Part shown: positions 18,244 to 25,108 of the stretch, piece by piece | Layout: the number at the start of each line of letters is the position of its first letter | Numbering within the stretch: position 1 is the first letter of the stretch | Source: an uncultured Prevotellaceae bacterium | GTDB lineage: Bacteria > Bacteroidota > Bacteroidia > Bacteroidales > Bacteroidaceae | Reading direction: 5' to 3' | NCBI GenBank assembly: GCA_900316985.1 | Contig: ONFE01000016.1 | Span: 47,636 to 111,635 of the forward strand | Length of the DNA: 64,000 nucleotides | Translations under genes and position numbers: made by a program | Notes under the pieces: generated by a model | Databases searched by the model: none | What the model was told of the DNA's origin: nothing | Seen by the model: only the letters and a program-made list of their open reading frames with translations

Positions 18244-18843
18244 TTACTTCTTTTCAAACCATGCATTAATGGCCGTGTCATAATGGCTGCTCACGCCAAA
18301 AGCACGCGTAGCAAACATACGGCGGTCTTCAATGTCTGTCTCGGCACCCTTTTTGTTGAGAATGTCGAGCAACACACCATACTCAGCCTTTGAAGGAACG
18401 ATGACTACATCCTTAAAGTTTTTCGCACCGGCACGGATCAATGAAATACCACCGATGTCAATCTTCTCAATGATATCCTGCTCCGAACTGCAGGCATCTG
18501 CCACGGTCTGCTCGAAGGGATACAAGTCCACGATCACAAGGTCAATGCTAGGAATCTCATATTCAGCCATCTGCTGCTGATCGCCCTCATTATCGCGGCG
18601 AGCAAGGATTCCACCGAAGATTTTGGGATGCAGCGTCTTCACTCGTCCTCCAAGGATGGAAGGATAAGTCGTCACATCCTCCACCTTTTCACATTCATAA
18701 CCCAGACTCTCAATAAACTTCTGGGTACCACCTGTAGAGAGGAATTTCACGCCTTCTGCATTCAGTTTAGCGAGCAATTCATCTAATCCGTCCTTGTGGA
18801 AAACCGACACAAGGGCAGTCTTAATTTTTTTCGTTCCGGCCAT
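18244..18843 (-). CDS. purH: IMP cyclohydrolase domain only (N-terminal half of PurH)
   Basis: Stand-alone protein of 199 aa equal to the N-terminal, MGS-like IMP cyclohydrolase domain of bifunctional PurH. Typical sequence: TALVSVFHKDGLDELL, FLSTGGTQKFIE, GGRVKTLHPKIFGGILARRD, DLVIVDLYPFEQTV, EKIDIGGISLIRAGAKN. It stops cleanly after NAWFEKK, just where full-length PurH (about 510 aa) would enter the AICAR transformylase domain; no such domain follows here. It should catalyse ring closure of FAICAR to IMP, the last step of purine synthesis. The transformylase must be encoded elsewhere. It is the first gene of the rod-shape operon and has its own -7 box. Confidence 0.88.
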   Translation of the reverse strand: MAGTKKIKTALVSVFHKDGLDELLAKLNAEGVKFLSTGGTQKFIESLGYECEKVEDVTTYPSILGGRVKTLHPKIFGGILARRDNEGDQQQMAEYEIPSIDLVIVDLYPFEQTVADACSSEQDIIEKIDIGGISLIRAGAKNFKDVVIVPSKAEYGVLLDILNKKGAETDIEDRRMFATRAFGVSSHYDTAINAWFEKK

Positions 18844-18883
18844 AAATCTATTTAATGTACATTAATTATTTGCGAATTGCGTG

Positions 18884-18891
18884 CAAAGTTA
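18884..18891 (-). promoter_or_regulatory. Putative -7 box of the purH/mre operon
   Basis: On the minus strand this is TAACTTTG, 40 bp before the purH start. At the expected 19-bp distance lies TTCG, a one-base departure from the -33 TTTG. Confidence 0.55.
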
Positions 18892-19096
18892 GTGCATTTT
18901 TTTTATTTCGCGAAGAGTAACACGCATAAAATTATTTAATATGTAGTTTTTTTGCTGCAAATCAAAAGAAATAGCAACTCATAAATTAACACGTTCTATT
19001 CTCTGGGCACATTTTGTGTGCAGATAATAAAAAGAAAAGAACGAAGTAGTAAACACTTTTTAACACACATACCAAATAGTTTCGGATTTTTTTCTG

Positions 19097-19104
19097 TATA
19101 TTTG
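19097..19104 (+). promoter_or_regulatory. Putative -7 box of the NusG-like/T6SS transcript
   Basis: TATATTTG matches TAnnTTTG. No TTTG lies at 19-21 bp upstream, so an activator may be needed. The leader to the first large gene would be about 245 nt, unusually long for this group. Confidence 0.5.
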
Positions 19105-19155
19105 CAAACGATAAACACGCTCTCATTAAGAGCAACGTTACTAAAACTTTCAATT

Positions 19156-19269
19156 ATGCTACTGGAAATCAGTGCAGAAGCTGAAAATGACACACCTAAA
19201 GAAAACGACACGCCACTACATTTAGTGGTGACCCCCCGACTTGTTTTTTCAGCTGACGCGCATCCCTGA
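19156..19269 (+). CDS. Possible 37-aa leader peptide
   Basis: ATG-initiated small ORF starting about 50 bp after the -7 box and ending at TGA 19269. It begins MLLEISAEAENDTPKENDTP. Its 3' half contains the CCACTA/TAGTGG hairpin, so its translation would open that structure. I recognise no homologue and the coding evidence is weak. It could be a regulatory leader peptide for the NusG-like gene or simply a chance ORF. Confidence 0.25.
   Translation: MLLEISAEAENDTPKENDTPLHLVVTPRLVFSADAHP
19211..19230 (+). promoter_or_regulatory. Leader hairpin with alternative pairing to the RBS region
   Basis: CCACTA (19213-19218) pairs with TAGTGG (19223-19228) around a CATT loop, extended by one wobble and one GC pair. 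The right arm TTTAGTGGT (19221-19229) is also a perfect complement of ACCACTAAA, which occurs twice just before the NusG-like start codon (19330-19338 and 19343-19351). The two pairings exclude each other. Confidence 0.45.
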
Positions 19270-19327
19270 CAGTCTTAATTTGAAAGCAGGAATACAATAA
19301 TCGTATTCTCTATATTCTTTAATTACT

Positions 19328-19353
19328 ATACCACTAAAATATACCACTAAAAT
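19328..19353 (+). repeat. Tandem 13-bp duplication at the ribosome-binding region
   Basis: ATACCACTAAAAT occurs at 19328-19340 and again at 19341-19353, one base before the ATG at 19355. It occupies the place of a Shine-Dalgarno sequence. Confidence 0.8.
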
Positions 19354-19354
19354 A

Positions 19355-19903
19355 ATGCAAACTGAGAAAAGCCTGCAATGGTTTCCAATGCGAGTTACCT
19401 ACAACCGTGAACTAAAGGTCAAAGAGCATTTGGATACTATCGATGTGGAGAGCTTCATACCCTTGCGCTACGAATTTGTAGGAAAAGGGAACGATAAAAA
19501 GAGAAAATTAGTACCCGCCATCCACAATCTGATCTTTATCAGATCCACCAAACAGCAACTAACCTATCTTAAGCAAAGCGTAAAAGAATTAGAGCCCCTC
19601 AGATTTATCGTACGTACTACCCTGGATGGAAACAGTGAAATTCTTCACATCCCTGACCGGCAGATGGAAAACTTCCTACGAGTAGCCTCTGTACAGGATG
19701 ACAGTGTTATGTTTCTACAGCCTGGGGACTACATTAATAAGGTTGGCCGCCGTGTTTTGATTACCGAAGGTGTTTTTGCCGGTGTAGAGGGAGTAATCAA
19801 ACGGTTTAAAAACAACCGTCACGTTGTCATCCAGATGGAAGGTCTTGCCGCTGTAGCCATCACCTACGTACCCGCCAACTATATTGCCACTATAAACGAA
19901 TAA
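19355..19903 (+). CDS. NusG-family antiterminator (UpxY-like) heading the T6SS locus
   Basis: Specialised NusG paralogue of 182 aa. The NGN domain (about residues 5-105) begins SLQWFPMRVTYNRELKVKEH, the usual W-F/Y-x-M/V-R pattern, and a C-terminal KOW domain (about 120-180) contains PGDYINKVGRRVLITEGVFA followed by GVEGVIKRFKNN. In Bacteroides, UpxY proteins of this type bind RNA polymerase and allow transcription through long capsule operons. Here the gene is 17 bp from tssH and all following genes to 51034 point the same way, so the likely target is this 32-kb T6SS transcript. The target is inferred from position; the family is clear. Confidence 0.82.
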   Translation: MQTEKSLQWFPMRVTYNRELKVKEHLDTIDVESFIPLRYEFVGKGNDKKRKLVPAIHNLIFIRSTKQQLTYLKQSVKELEPLRFIVRTTLDGNSEILHIPDRQMENFLRVASVQDDSVMFLQPGDYINKVGRRVLITEGVFAGVEGVIKRFKNNRHVVIQMEGLAAVAITYVPANYIATINE

Positions 19904-19920
19904 CATAATCAGGTAAAACT

Positions 19921-22257
19921 ATGGACAAGTACTTAAAACTCCTTGAGAATCTTCCGAATTTGCTACACGTTGCACAGTCATTTGCCAACGAGCACAAATC
20001 GCCGAAGATTGAACCCGCCCATTTGCTTCGCGCACTCCTTCACAAGAGTGCCGGTCTGGTAAACTTCATTGAGGACACCCTCGATGAAGACTATTATTAT
20101 ATGGTGGATTGGGCAGACATGCGTATGCAGCAATGCGACAAATCTCCCTATCCCATGAAAGGCTTTGAACTATCCCACGATGCGGAAAATGTAGTAAAAG
20201 AAGCCAATGAGCTTAGTGAAAAATGCGGATTGTCGGAAATCACCGCCCCTTGCCTGTTGGCAGCTTTGGTCAGTCCAGGTGTTGGATTCAGCTACGAACA
20301 ATTGAAGACACTGCCTTTGCAACCTGAAAAGATTCTGAAGACTATTTCTGGAAATACTCCCATTATGGCGGCTTCCAGCAGCACTTCAAGCAATAAGGTT
20401 GCCAGCATTGACGAAGGTTCCTCTGATTATTATATCCCGATGCTGAGTGAAGTGGCAGAACAGTCTATTATTGGTTTCGACAAAGAGATTCTCTCCATCA
20501 TTGAGGTGTTGGCCCGCAAAGACCGAGCAAATCTTTTAATTGTCGGCGAGACAGGTGTCGGAAAGACAAGCCTCATCAACGGCATCGTACAACGTCTGCG
20601 CGACAAGCGTGTACCTGCATCCCTCGAATCCATGGAACCTTTTGAACTTGACCTTATTGCTCTGAGTCAGGGCGTCAGTTACAAAGGTGAGATAGAAGAC
20701 CGGTTCAAGCAAGTTACCCAGTCGCTACTCAATCAAACACAACCTGTTTTGGTCATTGAAAACTTCCATCGTGTGGAAGACAAGCAGTCTGTTCTCAACG
20801 GCATTCTGCCTAACCTGAAGAAACTTCTTTCCAAAAACCAGTTACAGGTCATCATCACCTCCACCATTGACGGTTTTACAAAGGATATAGAGAAAGACAA
20901 GGAACTGACTGCTTTCTTTGAGAAAATCACAGTGGAAGAGCCCAATGAAGAATCAGCCATCGAAATCATCCAGAGCAAGCGTGAAAGTTACGAGCAGTTC
21001 CACCATCTGCCGATTGAAGATGATGTTCCTGCTGAAATCGTACGTTTGGCCAAACGCTATATGCCCGACCGCAACCTGCCTTCATCCGCACTCGATCTTC
21101 TCGATCGTGCCATGTCGTCAGTTAAGATCTCCTTTGAACTTTCGATGATGGATGAATCAGAACCCCAGGACAAGCCTGAGCCCAAACTCGAAAAAGACGC
21201 GGTGCGTGATGTGGTGGCTAAGATGACGGGAATTCCTATGGGTAACATTCAGAGTGAAGAACGTGAGAAGCTTTCTAATGCAGAGGCCACACTCCATAAA
21301 CGTGTAGTAGGTCAGAATCATGCTATCAAGAGTATCCTCGATGCCATCTTCGAATCACGTTCTGGCCTTAACAAGAAGGGACAACCAATGGGTTCATTCT
21401 TCTTCCTCGGCCCGACGGGTACCGGAAAGACTGAGCTAGCAAAATCTTTGGCTGCTTTCCTTTTCGACGACGAGACTGCTATGCTCCGCTTTGATATGTC
21501 AGAATACAAGGAAGAGCATTCCGTCGCCCTTCTCTATGGTGCACCTCCGGGATATGTAGGTTATGAAGAGGGAGGCTTATTGGTGAACCAGATTCGCCAG
21601 CACCCATATTCCGTTGTTCTTTTCGACGAAATTGAAAAGGCTCACAAATCTGTATTCGACCTCTTCCTTCAGATTCTTGATGAAGGCAAGTTGCACGACC
21701 GCTTAGGTCGTGTGGGCGATTTCTCCAACTCGCTTATCATCTTCACCTCTAATATCGGCAGCGACTACATCTTCAAGTCATTCGGTGAAGGCATCGTTCC
21801 TACCCACGACAAACTGCTCGAGGTGATGCAAGGACAGTTCCGTCCTGAGTTCCTGGCTCGTCTGACAGAGATTGTTCCATTCTCACCGATTACAGAAGAG
21901 ATGATAGACCGCATCTTCGACATCCACATCAAGAACCTGCTGAAGACACTTAATGAGCAGAACATCAAACTCGTCATTGATGAGTCGGCACGAAAGTATG
22001 TGACGAAGGTTGGATTCAACGCCCACTACGGAGCCCGTCCCATCCTCGGTATTATCCGCAAGGAAATCCGGCGGCCACTGTCTAAACTCATTATCTCTGG
22101 CGACATTACTCCAGGTGATACTGTCACAATGAAATATGACGAGGAAAAGAAGGAAATCAATTGGGAAATCGACAGTCCCGACGGAGATGATGAAACTGTA
22201 ACTACCCAACAAGAACCGGATCCCGCATCGACACCAGAAGAAAACAATGCCGAATAA
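19921..22257 (+). CDS. tssH: T6SS sheath-disassembly AAA+ ATPase TssH (ClpV)
   Basis: ClpB-type double AAA+ ATPase of 778 aa. The N-terminal Clp repeat domain (residues about 1-150) includes PKIEPAHLLRALL. The first AAA module has Walker A GETGVGKTS near residue 209, and the second has GPTGTGKTE near 496 followed by RFDMSEYKEEHSVALLYGAP and PPGYVGYEEGG. The middle domain of chaperone ClpB is almost absent, and the gene lies directly before tssBC, so it is TssH rather than a disaggregase. It should recycle the contracted TssBC sheath in the cytoplasm. The low-complexity linker SSSTSSN sits between the N-domain and AAA1. Confidence 0.93.
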   Translation: MDKYLKLLENLPNLLHVAQSFANEHKSPKIEPAHLLRALLHKSAGLVNFIEDTLDEDYYYMVDWADMRMQQCDKSPYPMKGFELSHDAENVVKEANELSEKCGLSEITAPCLLAALVSPGVGFSYEQLKTLPLQPEKILKTISGNTPIMAASSSTSSNKVASIDEGSSDYYIPMLSEVAEQSIIGFDKEILSIIEVLARKDRANLLIVGETGVGKTSLINGIVQRLRDKRVPASLESMEPFELDLIALSQGVSYKGEIEDRFKQVTQSLLNQTQPVLVIENFHRVEDKQSVLNGILPNLKKLLSKNQLQVIITSTIDGFTKDIEKDKELTAFFEKITVEEPNEESAIEIIQSKRESYEQFHHLPIEDDVPAEIVRLAKRYMPDRNLPSSALDLLDRAMSSVKISFELSMMDESEPQDKPEPKLEKDAVRDVVAKMTGIPMGNIQSEEREKLSNAEATLHKRVVGQNHAIKSILDAIFESRSGLNKKGQPMGSFFFLGPTGTGKTELAKSLAAFLFDDETAMLRFDMSEYKEEHSVALLYGAPPGYVGYEEGGLLVNQIRQHPYSVVLFDEIEKAHKSVFDLFLQILDEGKLHDRLGRVGDFSNSLIIFTSNIGSDYIFKSFGEGIVPTHDKLLEVMQGQFRPEFLARLTEIVPFSPITEEMIDRIFDIHIKNLLKTLNEQNIKLVIDESARKYVTKVGFNAHYGARPILGIIRKEIRRPLSKLIISGDITPGDTVTMKYDEEKKEINWEIDSPDGDDETVTTQQEPDPASTPEENNAE

Positions 22258-22294
22258 ACCGAAATAATAATTCATAAACTAATAAACAACAATT

Positions 22295-22750
22295 ATGGCA
22301 AGAAAAACCGTTATTACAAAAGTCCTGGACGCAGAAGCGCAGGATGGTATCATTGAGTTCCCACAAAACAGGGCCCTCTATGCAGACCAGTTCACAGACG
22401 AAGCACCTAACACCGACGACGATCGTGAAGGCTTCAAGCCCAAGAGCATGAAGGAAGTATTCGAACACTACCAGCCTTCCAAGAAGGGTGTTGCCTTAGA
22501 AACAGAGGAAGGCGGCGCTGTCTTTGAGGATTTCGACTTCAAACAGATTAAGGATTTTGAAGATGACATGCTCATCGAACAAAGTCAATTGCTCGGAGAA
22601 GAGAAAGGTAAAATTGATGCTTTCAACAGCGTAATCCGACAGTTGGAAAAGAACAAGACATTGCGTAATGCCCTCAAAGACGAGGCCGCACGCGGAAACC
22701 TCAAGAATGCTCTCAAGGCTCTGCTCGCAGAGTTAGAAGAGGCTGAGTAA
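22295..22750 (+). CDS. tssB: T6SS sheath small subunit TssB
   Basis: Cytoplasmic contractile-sheath subunit of 151 aa, in the expected size range. The phrase FDFKQIKDFEDDMLIEQSQL and the acidic helix-rich C-terminus match Bacteroidota TssB. It pairs with TssC to form the sheath and lies 37 bp after tssH and 37 bp before tssC. The assignment rests strongly on the tssH-tssB-tssC order. Confidence 0.88.
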   Translation: MARKTVITKVLDAEAQDGIIEFPQNRALYADQFTDEAPNTDDDREGFKPKSMKEVFEHYQPSKKGVALETEEGGAVFEDFDFKQIKDFEDDMLIEQSQLLGEEKGKIDAFNSVIRQLEKNKTLRNALKDEAARGNLKNALKALLAELEEAE

Positions 22751-22787
22751 ATATTTGGATATTTAAATTGAATTAAAAGAAAGCAAT

Positions 22788-24170
22788 ATGGCAGCAGAAG
22801 AAATGAAAAAAGAAGTGGCCGGCCAGCCGGTAGAACTTCAGGAGAAGCAACAGACCCAACAGGAAGCCGCATCACTGCAGGAAAGTCTGGACGGTCTGAA
22901 TAAGTTTGGCGGATTCCAACTCCTCAAGGGGCTCATTAAGGGTGTTGAGAACATGGATCCCCGCCGTAAAGCCATCAAGAACATCTTCCTCTCTGATTCA
23001 GCATATGCTGACAACCGCAAAAAACTGAAGAATGAGCTGGAACTCTGGGTTTCCATTCTCGACGGTGAAGCTACTGACCCCATGGCAATTATCGATTCCT
23101 GTAAGGCCAAGTGCCAGAAAGCGGAGCAGTGCCTCAGCAACAACCTCTTTGCCATCCACGACGAGCTTCACAAATTGGAGGTAACCTATCGTGCTCTTGA
23201 CTCTTTCTTTGCAAACGCAGGACAGGGCAAAATTGACTGCCTGACCTTGATGAACGTGAACAAAGAAGAACTTGAATACCACGATTCTGAGGACACACTC
23301 GCTATTCGTGATGAGTTGGAACGTTACTACGACCGTCTGAGCCTGAAGAACAATTACAGTTTGCTTATCGTTCCCGGCTATCTTGGTGATGCAAATACCA
23401 TCCGCATGTGGGCCGACACTGCTTACCGTAACAAGGTGATGATGCTCACCGACTTCAAGGACAGCCAGAACTTCAGCATGTTGAAAGACGAACTCGATGA
23501 TGCCAACATGCAAGGACAGGATGCCAAACTGGCTAACGTCGTAATGACTTGTAATTATATCTTAGGCCGTAAGAAATCAGAATTAGCTGGTGAGGATGAC
23601 GACCTCTATCTGCCCGCCTCTGCTGCACTGGCCGGCCGTATGACTAATACAGATGAAATTGTTATCGCGCAGGGTGCCGCTGGCAAGAAATATGGTACGC
23701 TGAGTAACGTAAAAGGGGCTCGCTTAGACCTTCGCAAGTCAGAAATTGCAGCTCTTATCGACCAAGGCGTCATCCCAATGGTTGAGGAAGACGGTCGCAC
23801 AATGGCTTTCTCCAACCGTTCACTCTACAACGGTGCTACCATTGGTCTGCAAGAGTATCCTATCGTACGTGTATTCGACTGGATTGGAAAGGTATTCCAG
23901 AACTTCTTCAACGATGAAGCATTCATCAACTGGAACTCTTCTGTCAAAGCTGAGTTGCAACAGGCCGTTCATGATTTCCTGAGCGACTACAAAGGACCAG
24001 GCAAGCTTATCGAGAACTACAACCTGAAAGGCATCAACCAAGATCCCAAAACCAAAGACATTAAGATAGAGGTGGAACTGAAGCCTTTCTTTGCCGCAAA
24101 GAACTTCTTCATCGAACTGACCGGACACAACGGGCAGGCAGGTGTGGAATGGGATCAAACCGTGCAGTAA
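22788..24170 (+). CDS. tssC: T6SS sheath large subunit TssC
   Basis: Large sheath protein of 460 aa. It contains the family region DSFFANAGQGKIDCLTLMNV, LRIVPGYL-like LLIVPGYLGDANTIRMWADT, LYLPASAALAGRMTNTDEI and a C-terminal segment LTGHNGQAGVEWDQ typical of Bacteroidota TssC. It forms the outer tube with TssB around the Hcp stack. The order and spacing with tssB are canonical. Confidence 0.9.
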   Translation: MAAEEMKKEVAGQPVELQEKQQTQQEAASLQESLDGLNKFGGFQLLKGLIKGVENMDPRRKAIKNIFLSDSAYADNRKKLKNELELWVSILDGEATDPMAIIDSCKAKCQKAEQCLSNNLFAIHDELHKLEVTYRALDSFFANAGQGKIDCLTLMNVNKEELEYHDSEDTLAIRDELERYYDRLSLKNNYSLLIVPGYLGDANTIRMWADTAYRNKVMMLTDFKDSQNFSMLKDELDDANMQGQDAKLANVVMTCNYILGRKKSELAGEDDDLYLPASAALAGRMTNTDEIVIAQGAAGKKYGTLSNVKGARLDLRKSEIAALIDQGVIPMVEEDGRTMAFSNRSLYNGATIGLQEYPIVRVFDWIGKVFQNFFNDEAFINWNSSVKAELQQAVHDFLSDYKGPGKLIENYNLKGINQDPKTKDIKIEVELKPFFAAKNFFIELTGHNGQAGVEWDQTVQ

Positions 24171-24210
24171 TTACTAAGAATAATATTAACTTTTAAAACT
24201 ATTAAAAATT

Positions 24211-24618
24211 ATGGCAACAAGAACAACAACCCTCAATGCAGATGGCATTCAGGAGCGCGAGGTGCTCTACGTACGTTATGAACTGAACCAGCAGACTGAC
24301 GTTGAAGGTCAGCCCACAGGTACTACCCGTGGCGGAAAGATTAAAATCAGAGTGAAATCCAACGATGACGGTAACACCGATCTCATGGAATGGATGTGCG
24401 ACACTTATATGAGTAAAAGCGGAACCATTTCATTCCCCAACCGTCAGGGCGGCGAGATGAAAGCGCTGACTTTCAAGGAAGGCTATCTCGTGGAATATGC
24501 AGAAACCTACGACTCAACCAACTCTCTGCTTCAGTACGAGGAGTTCACAATTTCTGCTAAGGAGATTGCTGTGGGTAATGCACGCCACAACAACCGCTGG
24601 ACCATCGACAACAACTAA
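24211..24618 (+). CDS. tssD: Hcp inner-tube protein TssD, copy 1
   Basis: Small beta-barrel tube protein of 135 aa that stacks as hexameric rings. Hcp-type pattern: VLYVRYELNQQTDVEGQP, TRGGKIKIRVKSNDDG, LMEWMCDTYMSKSGTISFPN and LLQYEEFTISAKEIAVGN. It lies right after tssC, the usual place of the structural Hcp, and is followed by a strong hairpin that may stabilise this part of the mRNA. It is distinct in sequence from copies 2 and 3, which resemble each other. Confidence 0.87.
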   Translation: MATRTTTLNADGIQEREVLYVRYELNQQTDVEGQPTGTTRGGKIKIRVKSNDDGNTDLMEWMCDTYMSKSGTISFPNRQGGEMKALTFKEGYLVEYAETYDSTNSLLQYEEFTISAKEIAVGNARHNNRWTIDNN

Positions 24619-24629
24619 TTCTTCTAAAA

Positions 24630-24656
24630 AATGGGGAGTTATTATAACTCCCCATT
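24630..24656 (+). promoter_or_regulatory. Intercistronic hairpin between hcp copies 1 and 2
   Basis: A 13-bp perfect inverted repeat with a one-base centre (AATGGGGAGTTAT at 24630-24642, its complement at 24644-24656). No T-tract follows, so it looks like an mRNA-stabilising or partial-attenuation hairpin rather than a full terminator. The next ATG is 12 bp downstream. Confidence 0.7.
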
Positions 24657-24668
24657 CACTAACAAACA

Positions 24669-25076
24669 ATGGCTTTACAAGGCAAACTGAAAATCGGCCA
24701 GAAGGAGTATGGATCCGTACAGTGCGAATACGAATTCCGACAGGCATGCGATGATACCAGTATGCCTTCTTCACGTCCACGGGGTGGTACGCTCACTTTT
24801 GTAATGCCTTCCACCAGTGATGACGATCTTTTTTTCTACAAATGGATGTTTAGTAAGACTGAAGCCAAAAACGGAACTTTCACCTTTTCTGTTTGGGCAA
24901 AGCAAAATAAGCAGAGTTACAAGACTCTGGAATTTGAAAATGCTTACTGCATCCAACTGTCTGATTTCTTCAATGACAGTGACAGCCGCCTGATGTACAC
25001 TACTGTTACCATTACAGCTGAGATAATCAATGTTGGTAATAGTGACAAGGCTGAATATGATAACGAATGGACCTAA
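24669..25076 (+). CDS. tssD: Hcp-like protein TssD, copy 2
   Basis: Second Hcp-family protein, 135 aa. Landmarks: KLKIGQKEYGSVQCEYEF, SRPRGGTLTFVMPSTSDDD, FFYKWMFSKTEAKNGTF and DFFNDSDSRLMYTTVTITAE. It is much closer to the C-terminal domain of the next gene (shared RPRGG, FVMPS, SDDDLFFY, WMFSKTE, DFFNDSDSRLMY, ending EYDNEWT or EFDNEWT) than to copy 1, so these two arose by a recent duplication. Probably a tube or tube-cap Hcp able to carry or chaperone a specific effector. Confidence 0.85.
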   Translation: MALQGKLKIGQKEYGSVQCEYEFRQACDDTSMPSSRPRGGTLTFVMPSTSDDDLFFYKWMFSKTEAKNGTFTFSVWAKQNKQSYKTLEFENAYCIQLSDFFNDSDSRLMYTTVTITAEIINVGNSDKAEYDNEWT

Positions 25077-25108
25077 ATTTACCTGCTTACTAAACATATT
25101 TATATAAT

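Larger units (their letters stand above)
18892..19354 (+). other. Divergent intergenic region and leader of the T6SS locus
   Basis: Non-coding stretch between the purH and T6SS promoters. It holds the T6SS-side -7 box (19097-19104), a possible 37-codon leader ORF (19156-19269), a hairpin (19211-19230) and a tandem 13-bp duplication (19328-19353) abutting the antiterminator start codon. No other gene is supported here. Confidence 0.6.

Noticed and set aside
19018-19269. 83-codon ORF before the NusG-like gene
   Set aside because: It starts upstream of the -7 box; only the internal 37-codon part could be on the transcript.
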